Positions 24,773 to 33,035 of a DNA stretch of 64,000 nt are shown here, one piece after another. Numbering within the stretch: the stretch's first letter is position 1; each line of letters starts with the position of its first letter. The stretch covers positions 2,146,501 through 2,210,500 of the forward strand of contig JACJYU010000001.1 in NCBI GenBank assembly GCA_020635915.1, in the 5' to 3' direction. The stretch comes from Flammeovirgaceae bacterium. GTDB lineage: Bacteria > Bacteroidota > Bacteroidia > Cytophagales > Cyclobacteriaceae. The translations under genes and the position numbers were made by a program. The notes below the pieces were generated by a model. The model ran no database searches, was not told the DNA's origin, and was given only the letters and a program-made list of their open reading frames with translations.

Positions 24773-26695
24773 ATGGCACCAAAAACCATTTTCAAAGTTG
24801 CGTTACTGGCATTCGTAACGGCTGGTTGCTCCACCTCCCCTAATGAAAACCCGCCCAAACAATACACCATGGCCCAGTTTATGGACATTGTGCAGATTGG
24901 AGGCAGCTCGTTTTCCCCTGACGAAAGCAAAATCATGTTCAGCAGCAAGGAAACGGGTATTTTTAACGCCTTTGAGGTGGACATAAATGACGGGGAAACA
25001 AGGCAATTGACCCACTCCACGGAAAACTCGGTATATGCCAACTCCTATTTTCCAAAAGACGAAAGGGCAATCGTGCAAAGTGACAAAGGAGGCAACGAGA
25101 TCACCCATCTTTATGTGAGGGACACGGACGGGGCCATGCACGACCTGATCAAGGACAGCACCGCCAAAGCCCAGTACTACGGGTGGGGCCATAGCAGGGA
25201 ACTGCTGTACTATGCCTCCAACGCACGGGACAAACGTTTTTTTGATGTATATAAAATCCAGGTAAACCAGGACATGGGCGAAGACAAGGTGTACCCTGCC
25301 ACCCTGGTTTATAAAAACGATGAGGGACTGTCGCCTGCCGCCATATCCAATGACGACCGGTACATCGCGTTGACAAAATCCATTACCACCAACAACTCCG
25401 ATATGTACCTGCTGGATGTCCAGTCTGGGGACACCAAACTCTTGTCGGCACACGAAGGTGACGCGCAGTACACTCCTCAGTATTTTAGCCCTGACGGCAA
25501 GAAGCTTTTCTACCTCACCGATGATGGCTCCGAGTTTAACTACCTGGCAAGCTATGACCTGGCCACCGGGGCAAAGGAAAAAGTGGAGGAGGCGCCCTGG
25601 GACATTATGTACGCCTATCTTTCGCACAACGGAACCTACCGTGTCGTGGCCATCAACAATGATGCGCGGACAGAGATCAAAATTTACAAAGACGGCACCG
25701 GGGAACAGGTAAAGCTACCAAAGTTGCCCGATGGCGATATTACCGGGGTGAATATTTCGGATAGTGAAAACCTTATGTCCTTTTATGTGAGCAGTTCAAA
25801 GTCGCCAAGCAATTTGTTTGTCTATAATTTTAAAACCAACGAGGTGAAGCAGCTCACCCACACCATGACACCGGAGATAGACCCTGACGACCTGGTGGAA
25901 GGCGAGGTGGTCAGGTTTGCCTCTTTTGATGGCCTGGAGGTACCGGCCTTGTTGTACAAGCCCAAAGGCATTGCGGAAGGGGCGAAAGTGCCCGCCTTGC
26001 TGTGGATACATGGCGGGCCGGGCGGCCAAACCCGGCTTAATTACAGCCCAGTTATCCAGCACCTGGTCAACCATGGCTATGCCATCCTGGCCGTCAACAA
26101 CCGGGGCAGTTCAGGTTATGGAAAATCCTTTTTCAAGGCGGATGACAGAAAACACGGACAGGATGATTTAAGGGACTGTGTGGAGTCAAAAAAATTCCTG
26201 GCCACTTTGCCCTACATTGATACGGAAAAAATAGGCATTGCAGGGGGCAGTTATGGTGGCTACATGGTGATGGCCGCCCTCACCTTCGCCCCCGAAGAGT
26301 TTGCCGTGGGCGTCAACTTTTTTGGCGTGACCAACTGGCTGAGGACACTGAAGAGCATCCCGCCCTGGTGGGAATCTTTTAAAGTGGCGCTCTATACCGA
26401 GATGGGCGACCCCTATGTGGATTCGGTAGCCCTCTACAACAAGTCCCCGTTGTTCCATGCCGACAAGATCACAAAGCCCTTTATTGTGCTGCAAGGAAGC
26501 AATGACCCACGGGTGCTTCAGGTGGAGTCTGACGAGATGGTGGCTGCCGCCCGAAAAAATGGCGTGCCCGTGGAATATGTGGTATTCCCGGATGAAGGCC
26601 ACGGCTTTGCCAAAAAGGAAAACAACATCAAGGCCTCTGAAGAAATACTTAAGTTCCTTGACAAATACTTAAAAGGCGCCAAAAAGCCGGCATGA
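24773..26695 (+). CDS. S9-family prolyl oligopeptidase-like lipoprotein
   Basis: A 640-residue serine peptidase. The N-terminus is a lipoprotein signal with lipobox VTAGC, so it is probably anchored in the outer membrane or periplasm. Residues about 40-370 form a TolB/DPP4-like beta-propeller (repeats such as SPDESKIMF and SPDGKKLFYL). The C-terminal alpha/beta-hydrolase domain has the catalytic triad Ser493 (GGSYGGY), Asp578 (GSNDPRV) and His610 (DEGHGF), and the oxyanion motif HGGPGGQ. The family cleaves short peptides, sometimes after proline or as dipeptidyl or acylaminoacyl peptidases. A terminator follows directly, so it is transcribed alone. Confidence 0.92.
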   Translation: MAPKTIFKVALLAFVTAGCSTSPNENPPKQYTMAQFMDIVQIGGSSFSPDESKIMFSSKETGIFNAFEVDINDGETRQLTHSTENSVYANSYFPKDERAIVQSDKGGNEITHLYVRDTDGAMHDLIKDSTAKAQYYGWGHSRELLYYASNARDKRFFDVYKIQVNQDMGEDKVYPATLVYKNDEGLSPAAISNDDRYIALTKSITTNNSDMYLLDVQSGDTKLLSAHEGDAQYTPQYFSPDGKKLFYLTDDGSEFNYLASYDLATGAKEKVEEAPWDIMYAYLSHNGTYRVVAINNDARTEIKIYKDGTGEQVKLPKLPDGDITGVNISDSENLMSFYVSSSKSPSNLFVYNFKTNEVKQLTHTMTPEIDPDDLVEGEVVRFASFDGLEVPALLYKPKGIAEGAKVPALLWIHGGPGGQTRLNYSPVIQHLVNHGYAILAVNNRGSSGYGKSFFKADDRKHGQDDLRDCVESKKFLATLPYIDTEKIGIAGGSYGGYMVMAALTFAPEEFAVGVNFFGVTNWLRTLKSIPPWWESFKVALYTEMGDPYVDSVALYNKSPLFHADKITKPFIVLQGSNDPRVLQVESDEMVAAARKNGVPVEYVVFPDEGHGFAKKENNIKASEEILKFLDKYLKGAKKPA

Positions 26696-26717
26696 CCTGT
26701 TTGACAAACGAACAAAC

Positions 26718-26747
26718 AAGGGGCTTGACTGCCCCTTTTATTTTTTA
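26718..26747 (+). terminator. Intrinsic terminator after the S9 peptidase gene
   Basis: AAGGGGC (26718-26724) pairs with GCCCCTT (26731-26737) around a 6-nt loop, followed by TTTTATTTTTT. Confidence 0.8.
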
Positions 26748-26814
26748 CAAAATTTTTAAAAAAATTGTCCTTGGCCCTTCTTTTGGCCCGTCTATAACAT
26801 AAACGAAGGGGAAC

Positions 26815-27243
26815 ATGCCTGATATTAGACATAAGCTGGCCATTCATGCGAAGCCCGGCACGGTTTACGCAAACTTGACTTCAATCGAAGGCCTTGCCGG
26901 CTGGTGGACGCCCGATACGTCCGGGAAAACGGAAGTTGGCGGGGTGTTGAGGTTTGGTTTCGGGCCGGAATATTTCAAGGAAATGAAGGTGGTTTCCCTA
27001 CAACCGGGGAAAAAAGTGGTCTGGGAATGCCTTAAAGCAACCAGCGAGTGGGTTGGCACCCGATTGGAATTTGACTTTGGGCCTGATGGGGAGAAAACGA
27101 CCCTGGTGTTCTCACATTCCAACTGGGGCTCCTATACCCCTATGTTTGCCCAGTGCAGCTACGATTGGGCCATGTTTTTAAAAAGCCTAAAACAATTGTG
27201 CGAAAAGGGAAAGGGTTCCCCTTTTCCAGGCCAACATCAATAA
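26815..27243 (+). CDS. SRPBCC (AHSA1/START-like) domain protein
   Basis: A 142-residue protein of the SRPBCC ligand-binding fold: an opening strand (IRHKLAIHAKPGTVYANLTS), GLAGWWTPDT, and the later strand pair VVWECLKAT...TRLEFDFGPDG, with a closing amphipathic helix (YDWAMFLKSLKQLCEKG). Activity is unknown; these proteins bind hydrophobic ligands. It is followed 25 bp later by a YCII-domain gene and then an ECF sigma factor. SRPBCC, YCII and ECF sigma genes often travel together, which supports a shared role. Confidence 0.82.
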   Translation: MPDIRHKLAIHAKPGTVYANLTSIEGLAGWWTPDTSGKTEVGGVLRFGFGPEYFKEMKVVSLQPGKKVVWECLKATSEWVGTRLEFDFGPDGEKTTLVFSHSNWGSYTPMFAQCSYDWAMFLKSLKQLCEKGKGSPFPGQHQ

Positions 27244-27268
27244 AGTTAAACTTAACCAACGGATCAAA

Positions 27269-27610
27269 ATGAAAGAGTACATGTATTTATTCAGGGGTGG
27301 TGATGCGCGCAGGGCGCAGGAATCACCGGAGTCCATGCAAGAACATATGCAAAAATGGAGGGCATGGATGGAAGGTTTGGCCAAGGATGGAAAGCTGGTA
27401 GGTGGATTGCCACTTAACCAGGATGGCAAGATAGTGGCCAAAGGGGGAAAAGTAATTACCGATGGGCCTTACATCGAAGGCAAGGAAGTGGTGGGTGGGT
27501 ATTTGATTGTCAAAGCCAATGATTTGAAAGAAGCCGCGGACCTTGCAAAGGAATGCCCTATTTATGAGCATGATGGTATTACCGAGGTAAGGGAGATCAT
27601 GCCCATGTAA
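27269..27610 (+). CDS. YCII-related (DGPF-type) protein
   Basis: A 113-residue cytoplasmic protein with the YCII/DGPF fold. The signature DGPYIEGKEVVGGY holds the DGP(F/Y) motif, preceded by a helix around MQKWRAWMEGL. DGPF proteins are known partners of ECF42 sigma factors and are often the genes those factors switch on. Upstream is the SRPBCC gene (25 bp away); downstream, a terminator separates it from the sigma gene. Biochemical function of the family is not established. Confidence 0.88.
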   Translation: MKEYMYLFRGGDARRAQESPESMQEHMQKWRAWMEGLAKDGKLVGGLPLNQDGKIVAKGGKVITDGPYIEGKEVVGGYLIVKANDLKEAADLAKECPIYEHDGITEVREIMPM

Positions 27611-27631
27611 GTGGGTGACGAAATGGGAAAG

Positions 27632-27657
27632 AAAGGCCTGTCAGAAGCAGGCCTTTT
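27632..27657 (+). terminator. Terminator between the YCII gene and the sigma gene
   Basis: AAAGGCCTG (27632-27640) pairs perfectly with CAGGCCTTT (27648-27656) around a 7-nt loop, with a short T run. It suggests that the sigma gene has its own promoter. Confidence 0.7.
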
Positions 27658-27660
27658 GCT

Positions 27661-27691
27661 TTTGGGTTTCTGATTGATCTTGGTACTTTTA
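27661..27691 (+). promoter_or_regulatory. Candidate promoter of the ECF sigma gene
   Basis: TTTG at 27661-27664 and TACTTTTA at 27684-27691 are 19 bp apart, the preferred spacing, with one mismatch in the -7 element. The predicted transcript start coincides with ATG 27696, so the mRNA may be leaderless. Confidence 0.45.
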
Positions 27692-27695
27692 TTTG

Positions 27696-28964
27696 ATGAA
27701 AACGGAAATCAGGGAGCCACGGGCTTCTGAGGTAGTGGATCATTTTTTCCGTCATGAATATGGAAGGGTCATTTCTTTTTTGGCAAGGAAGTTTGGGGCC
27801 GATCAATTTGAATTGGTGGAAGATGCCGTGCAGGAGGCCCTATACAAGGCCATGCAGGCCTGGCCTTTTTCTGGAATACCGGCCAACCCTTCAGGGTGGA
27901 TTACAAAAACTGCCCAAAATAAACTGATTGATGAACTGAGGAGGAGCCAGGGGTTTGATCAGAAGGCAAAACAGATAATTGATGAAGCCGAAAAGCAACA
28001 ATTGCCCGATGACGTAATCCTTAGAAATGAACTCGGGGACGACCTCCTCAAAATGATGTTCGCCTGCTGCCGGCCAGAAATCAATGAAGAATACCAGATT
28101 ATTTTGGCGCTGAAAATCCTTTGTGGGTTTGGCAACAAGGAAATAGCAATGTCGTTGTTCAAAACCGAAGAAGCCGTAGCAAAAGCGTATCTTAGGTCAA
28201 AGGAAAAACTGAGGGAAACGGGTTTTATGTTATCCGTTCCCTCTGGTGAAGGGCTGGGCCATCGGCTCGAAAACCTGCTTAGGATAATTTATTTGCTGTT
28301 CAATGAAGGCTACAAAGCTGCTTTGGGGCCTGCCCTGGTCAGGAAAGACCTTTGCCTTGAGGCCATCCGGTTGACAGGGCACATTTTGGACCACCCATCG
28401 TTGTCCACTTCGGGGGCAAATTCTTTAATGGCCTTAATGTTGTTTCAAACTGCCCGGTTCGAATCCCGGATCAACAAGGAGGGGAGGTTGCAAACCCTGT
28501 TGGAACAGGACCGTGGCCTTTGGGACAGAAAATTAATTGAAGGAGGCATCGCCTACCTGGACCGTGCCGCCCAGGCCAATGAACTGACCGAGTATTATGT
28601 ACAAGCCAGTATTGCGGCCGTTCATTGTTTTGCGCCCGATTTCAAATCGACAGACTGGAACGCCATCCTGTCCCTGTACAATATTTTGCTTAGGATCAAT
28701 CCTGGAAAGGTTGTGGCGCTTAACCGTATCGTGGCATTGGCAAGGGTGGAAGGGCCCGAAAAAGCCCTGTTGGAATTGAAATCCATTGAGGACGAAAAAT
28801 TAGTAAATTATTATTTGTTCCACGCCATAAAGGCAGACTTGTTAAACACCGTTGGCGATCGCAAATCCGCCACGGCAGCGTATGAAAAAGCCTCTATTTT
28901 GGCCGACAATCAATTGGAGAAGGAGTACCTGCTCTCCATGGCACAAAAAGCCCCAGCCCCCTAG
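27696..28964 (+). CDS. ECF42-like RNA polymerase sigma factor with C-terminal TPR-like extension
   Basis: A 422-residue sigma-70-type factor. Region 2 is at about residues 18-85 (VEDAVQEALYKAMQAW, then GWITKTAQNKLIDELRR), and region 4 at about 125-175 (GFGNKEIAMSLFKTEEAVAKAYLRSKEKL). About 240 extra residues follow, helical and TPR-like at the end (VEGPEKALLELKSIEDE...NTVGDRKSATAAYEKAS). That extension plus the YCII neighbour is the hallmark of group ECF42, in which the extension controls activity in place of an anti-sigma factor. None is encoded nearby. The TTG at 27693 in frame is replaced by ATG 27696 as start. The 3' end overlaps that of the convergent Nfu gene by 4 bp. Confidence 0.9.
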   Translation: MKTEIREPRASEVVDHFFRHEYGRVISFLARKFGADQFELVEDAVQEALYKAMQAWPFSGIPANPSGWITKTAQNKLIDELRRSQGFDQKAKQIIDEAEKQQLPDDVILRNELGDDLLKMMFACCRPEINEEYQIILALKILCGFGNKEIAMSLFKTEEAVAKAYLRSKEKLRETGFMLSVPSGEGLGHRLENLLRIIYLLFNEGYKAALGPALVRKDLCLEAIRLTGHILDHPSLSTSGANSLMALMLFQTARFESRINKEGRLQTLLEQDRGLWDRKLIEGGIAYLDRAAQANELTEYYVQASIAAVHCFAPDFKSTDWNAILSLYNILLRINPGKVVALNRIVALARVEGPEKALLELKSIEDEKLVNYYLFHAIKADLLNTVGDRKSATAAYEKASILADNQLEKEYLLSMAQKAPAP

Positions 28965-29539
28965 CCCAAGGCCTCTACCGACTGCACTTCGTCCGGCATC
29001 ATTTTCTTAAAGAGGTTTTCAATACCGGCTTTCAGGGTAATGGTGGAGGAGGGGCACCCGCTGCAAGATCCTTGCAAGGTAACTTTTACCACCCCTTCTT
29101 TGAACGAATGGAAGGTAATGGCCCCACCGTCCTGTTCCACGGCAGGTTTAATGTATTCGTCAAGGATGTTTTTTATCTTTTTTATCGTTTCGGGTTCTTC
29201 CACTTTTTCTTTGGCCTCCGGGCCCTGGCTGTCAAGGATGAGCTTGCCTTCCTCAAGGAATTTTTTGATATGGCCCTTAATGGTGCCCTGTACCTCGATC
29301 CACTCCACCTCTTCGTTTTTGGTCACGGTCACGAAGTTGCTCATGTAAAAAACCCTGTCCACAAAAGGATAGGCAAACAGCTCCTGGGCAAGGGGCGCTT
29401 CTTTGGCGCTCTCCGGGGTGGGGAAGTCGAAACTCATGCCATCGGGCACCAGCATTTCGTTCACCACGAACTTGAGCGAATTGGGGTTGGGGTTCGATTC
29501 CAGGTAAATATGTATGTTTTTGGGGTCTGTCTCCAGCAT
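28961..29539 (-). CDS. NifU/Nfu-type iron-sulfur cluster carrier protein
   Basis: A 192-residue Fe-S scaffold or carrier. The N-terminal Nfu_N domain (about 8-95, with NPNSLKFVVNE) is followed by the NifU C-terminal domain (about 115-190), whose CSGCPSS carries the cluster-binding CxxC. It would pass 4Fe-4S or 2Fe-2S clusters to client enzymes in the cytosol; QueG, encoded in this window, is one Fe-S protein. An exact -7 element lies 23 bp upstream. The 3' end overlaps that of the sigma gene. Confidence 0.93.
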   Translation of the reverse strand: MLETDPKNIHIYLESNPNPNSLKFVVNEMLVPDGMSFDFPTPESAKEAPLAQELFAYPFVDRVFYMSNFVTVTKNEEVEWIEVQGTIKGHIKKFLEEGKLILDSQGPEAKEKVEEPETIKKIKNILDEYIKPAVEQDGGAITFHSFKEGVVKVTLQGSCSGCPSSTITLKAGIENLFKKMMPDEVQSVEALG

Positions 29540-29561
29540 GTTGTGTCCTTTATTGTGGCAA

Positions 29562-29569
29562 CAAAAGTA
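29562..29569 (-). promoter_or_regulatory. -7 promoter element for the Nfu gene
   Basis: On the minus strand this reads TACTTTTG, an exact TAnnTTTG match, with 22 bases between it and the ATG at 29539. No clear -33 partner. Confidence 0.45.
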
Positions 29570-29721
29570 GTGAATTTAAGTTCGGTTGAGGTGCTTTTTA
29601 AGGGTTTTGAAACACCCTTCAAATTTTGGTTTTACGACTTTGTTCCCGTTGTATTTCCAAATCCCAACTTTTCTTAAATTGGCCGGTTGTTCCAGGATTT
29701 TATACCTCAAACCCACCTCCC

Positions 29722-31095
29722 TTGACAAAGAAAAAAACCGCCCTCCTCACGCTGGCCTTGTTTAGCGTGGCCGCAGTGCTCCACCTCGTTGATTATTATG
29801 CTGGCCTCTCCCTGCCCACGGTTGTGCTGGTGGGTTTTCGTTGGCTTACCGTGGCGGCCGCCATTTTATATGCCATCAAAAAAGGCTCCCTTACCACCTG
29901 GATTTTATTGAGCATGGTCATTGGCGTGGAGATAGGGCTCAACTACCCCCACTTCGCCCAAAACCTTCAGGTACTGAGCAAAATTTTCCTCACTCTGGTA
30001 AAGACCATTATTGCCCCGATACTTTTCTCCACTTTGGTGGTGGGGATAGCCGGCCACTCCAACCTGAAGCAGGTAGGCAGGATGGGCTGGAAATCCATTT
30101 TATACTTTGAGGCGGTGACCACTTTGGCCTTGATTATTGGGTTGGCGGCCATTAACCTCACACAGGCCGGGGCCGGCATCGAACTGCCCGAAGGCTTTAA
30201 CCAAGAATTGCCGGAGGCCAGGCCACAGACCTGGTCGGAGGTGATCTTGCATATCTTCCCGGAAAACATCGTGAAGCCCATTTACCACGGTGACGTATTG
30301 CCCATAGTCGTGTTCAGCATAATTTTTGGGATTGCCCTGGCCATGCTGCCCGAAAAAAAGAAAAAACCCATGTTGGATTTTTCCGAAAGCCTGGCGGAAG
30401 CGATGTTTAAGTTCACCAACATAATCATGCACTTTGCCCCGTTTGGGGTAGGTGCCGCCATTGCGGTCACGGTAGGCCATTTGGGGATTGACATCCTTAC
30501 CTCTTTGCTGAAATTGTTGTTCACCTTGTACGGGGCACTACTGGCGTTCGTGTTATTGGTGTTGTTTCCAATAGCCTACTTCCTCAAAATCCCCATTCGC
30601 AAATTTATACGGGCGGTGTCAGAGCCGGTATCCATTGCTTTTGCAACCACCAGCTCGGAATCGGCATTGCCCAAGGCCATGGAAAACATGGAGAAGCTGG
30701 GGGTGCCCCGCAAGATAGTTTCTTTCGTGTTGCCCACCGGCTACACCTTTAACCTGGACGGCACCACGTTATACCTGTCGCTTGCGGCCGTGTTTGTGGC
30801 CCAGGCCGCAGGCATACCCCTCACCTTTGGCCATCAGCTATTGATAGGGTTGACGCTGATACTTACCAGCAAAGGGGTGGCCGGTGTGCCCCGTGCTTCC
30901 CTGGTGATCTTGTTGGGGACGGCCGCCTCCTTCGGGCTGCCCCTCTGGCCCATCATGGCAATTTTGGGCATCGATGAATTGATGGACATGGCCAGGACCT
31001 CCATCAACGTTACAGGAAATTGCCTGGCCACGGTAGTGATCGCCAAATGGGAGAAGGAATACAAAGAACCGGAAGGGGAAATCAATTTTGACTAG
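29722..31095 (+). CDS. Sodium/proton:dicarboxylate (DAACS) symporter, DctA/GltP-like
   Basis: A polytopic transporter of the glutamate/dicarboxylate symporter family. Motifs: TTSSESALP (the serine-rich hairpin HP1), FVLPTGYTFNLDGT (helix 7), and DMARTSINVTGN (helix 8), where the Asn at the end replaces the Asp of the archaeal and eukaryotic branch, as in DctA/GltP proteins. No ATG occurs upstream of the first helices. TTG 29722 (giving MTKKKTALLTLALF, 457 residues) is the best start; the frame is open back to 29626. The gene is convergent with a second family member, and the two overlap by 14 bp at their 3' ends. Confidence 0.87.
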   Translation: MTKKKTALLTLALFSVAAVLHLVDYYAGLSLPTVVLVGFRWLTVAAAILYAIKKGSLTTWILLSMVIGVEIGLNYPHFAQNLQVLSKIFLTLVKTIIAPILFSTLVVGIAGHSNLKQVGRMGWKSILYFEAVTTLALIIGLAAINLTQAGAGIELPEGFNQELPEARPQTWSEVILHIFPENIVKPIYHGDVLPIVVFSIIFGIALAMLPEKKKKPMLDFSESLAEAMFKFTNIIMHFAPFGVGAAIAVTVGHLGIDILTSLLKLLFTLYGALLAFVLLVLFPIAYFLKIPIRKFIRAVSEPVSIAFATTSSESALPKAMENMEKLGVPRKIVSFVLPTGYTFNLDGTTLYLSLAAVFVAQAAGIPLTFGHQLLIGLTLILTSKGVAGVPRASLVILLGTAASFGLPLWPIMAILGIDELMDMARTSINVTGNCLATVVIAKWEKEYKEPEGEINFD

Positions 31096-32401
31096 TATCC
31101 ACCTTGCCCGTATCGATTTCTTGTATTTTTCCGAGCTCCGATTCGTCTTTGATGGCATTTTCAGAACTGGCGATTATCGCGGCCACCGTACTGTCGCCCG
31201 TGACATTGACGGCCGTGCGCAGCATGTCCAGGGGCCTGTCCACGGCAAGAATGAGGGCAAGCCCAGCAGGGTCCAGCCCCACGGCCTCCAGCACAATGAT
31301 CAACATGATAATGCCGGCACCGGGAACAGCGGCCGCGCCAATGGAAGCCAGCACGGCCGTCATTAAAATAGTAAGCTGCTGGCCAAGCGACAGGTCAATG
31401 CCAAAAGCCTGCGCTATGAACACCGCGGAAACCCCCTGATGGATGCTGGTGCCGTCCATGTTGATGGTGGCCCCCAGGGGCAGCACAAAGCTGGATACTT
31501 CTTCGGACACGCCTAGGTTTTTTTCCACGCAGTCCATTGTTACCGGCAATGTGGCCGCACTGGAGCTTGTGGAGAAGCCAAGGATTTGGGCGGGCAACAC
31601 GGCCTTCATAAACCGGGAATACTTCACCTTGGTCATGGCCTTCAGCAGCAAGGGGTAGCTGACAAATACCATGACGGCCAGGCCCAACACCACGTTCAAA
31701 CTGTACACGCTCAGCGCCTGCAGCAACTCCAGGTCGATGGTGAGGCTGGCAAGCAGCGCAAAAACGCCTATGGGGGCGTACCGCATGATAATGTCCACGA
31801 TGGCCAGTATCACATGGTTGGCCCCATCAAAAAAGCTTTTAACGGGGGCAACCTTTTCCTTGGGGGAGAGGATCATGGCCACGCCAAAAAGGATGGAAAA
31901 GAAAATCACCTGTAGCATGTTGGTGTTGTCCGAAAAGGAGTTGAACAGGTTGTCGGGGACAATATTGACCAAGGTTTGCAAGGGGCCGGAGTCTTTGGTG
32001 CTGTGCGCGGTAATGATGCTGGTATCGAGGTCTGCCGCAAAGGATTCCCTCAACTGGTCCCTTCTTTCCACCGACAAGTAGTGGCCGGGGTCAATGATAT
32101 TGACCAGCGTAAGCCCTATGGTAACGGCTATTACGGTTGTGCCAATGTACAGGGCGATGGTTTTGCCGCCCATTCGCGAAAGCCTGCTTACGTCCGACAG
32201 GTTGGAGACACCATCGATAAGGGAAACAATGATAAGCGGAACGGCAATCAACTTTAAGCAATTGATAAAAATGGTGCCAAACGGCTTTATCCAATCATGG
32301 GTGAATTCGGCAATCCCGAGGGGCGTGGCCGCAATCCCCCATACCAACCCAATCCCCATGCCAATAAGGATTTTTGCATATAGCGGCATTTTCTTTTTCA
32401 T
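31082..32401 (-). CDS. Dicarboxylate/amino acid:cation symporter (DAACS)
   Basis: A 439-residue member of the same family as the convergent neighbour, but from another branch. HP1 reads STSSSAATLP, helix 7 FVLPLGATINMDGT, and helix 8 DMLRTAVNVTGDS, keeping the final Asp that helps bind sodium in the glutamate-transporter type. About eight helices and two hairpins are present, starting with YAKILIGMGIGLVWG. Substrate is glutamate, aspartate or a C4-dicarboxylate. ATG 32401 (MKKKMPLYAK) is a natural start. The 3' end overlaps the plus-strand paralogue by 14 bp. Confidence 0.92.
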   Translation of the reverse strand: MKKKMPLYAKILIGMGIGLVWGIAATPLGIAEFTHDWIKPFGTIFINCLKLIAVPLIIVSLIDGVSNLSDVSRLSRMGGKTIALYIGTTVIAVTIGLTLVNIIDPGHYLSVERRDQLRESFAADLDTSIITAHSTKDSGPLQTLVNIVPDNLFNSFSDNTNMLQVIFFSILFGVAMILSPKEKVAPVKSFFDGANHVILAIVDIIMRYAPIGVFALLASLTIDLELLQALSVYSLNVVLGLAVMVFVSYPLLLKAMTKVKYSRFMKAVLPAQILGFSTSSSAATLPVTMDCVEKNLGVSEEVSSFVLPLGATINMDGTSIHQGVSAVFIAQAFGIDLSLGQQLTILMTAVLASIGAAAVPGAGIIMLIIVLEAVGLDPAGLALILAVDRPLDMLRTAVNVTGDSTVAAIIASSENAIKDESELGKIQEIDTGKVDTSQN

Positions 32402-32509
32402 AGCAGCGTACTTAGGTTAACACAACTGGCTAAAAATAAGCCTATTGGCAAACAATATCGACTTTTACAGGGATTTACTGTATTGGCCTTGTGTAATTTT
32501 TATGGCCGG

Positions 32510-32929
32510 TCATGCCTGGTGGCCCTTCTTCATGTGCTGCACGGAAGCCTTGATGAGCTTTTTCAGGACGGGCTTGTCAATGTCGTCCAGCCGTGAAAGG
32601 TACAGGCAAGATTTCCCGGTTTTGAATTTCCCCAGGTTTTGCAACAGCCCTTCATAGCGGCCAAAGCCTGCCAAAATGTACAAGGTGAGGCTTTGTGCAC
32701 GTGGGGAAAAGCCGGTGAGCATCCAATCGCCTTCCCGTCCACTGGCATAGGTATAGTGGTAGGAACCAAACCCCACAATGCTGTCGCCCCACATCTTGGG
32801 GGGCTCCCCGGTGACTTCCTTCATTATTTTCATTACTTCAAAGCAATCTTCCCTGCGTTGCTTGTTTTTTACCTTGTTGAGGAAAGCCGTTACACTGGCA
32901 TTGCTTTTTTTGGTTTTGGGGCCTGCCAT
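32510..32929 (-). CDS. DUF1801 domain protein
   Basis: A 139-residue small protein of the DUF1801/YdhG-like fold. Typical pieces are FLNKVKNKQRREDCFEVMKIM near the N-terminus, PPKMWGDSIVGFGSYHY in the middle and LDDIDKPVLKKLIKASVQHM at the end. The function of the family is not established. It is cytoplasmic and lies 106 bp downstream of aroC on the same strand; co-transcription is possible but unproven. Confidence 0.82.
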   Translation of the reverse strand: MAGPKTKKSNASVTAFLNKVKNKQRREDCFEVMKIMKEVTGEPPKMWGDSIVGFGSYHYTYASGREGDWMLTGFSPRAQSLTLYILAGFGRYEGLLQNLGKFKTGKSCLYLSRLDDIDKPVLKKLIKASVQHMKKGHQA

Positions 32930-33035
32930 TATAGGGGTTCTTTTTTTGTAAAAGATAGGGATAAAAAAGGGCTTGCCCCGGGGTTGAAAAAACCACGTTC
33001 AGGGCATGGATATGATGGACGACAGGCCGCTATTC

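Noticed and set aside
28454..28468. GGTTCGAATCC, which looks like the T-arm of a tRNA
   Set aside because: It lies inside the sigma-factor gene in a well-supported reading frame, and no acceptor stem, D-arm or anticodon arm can be folded around it.
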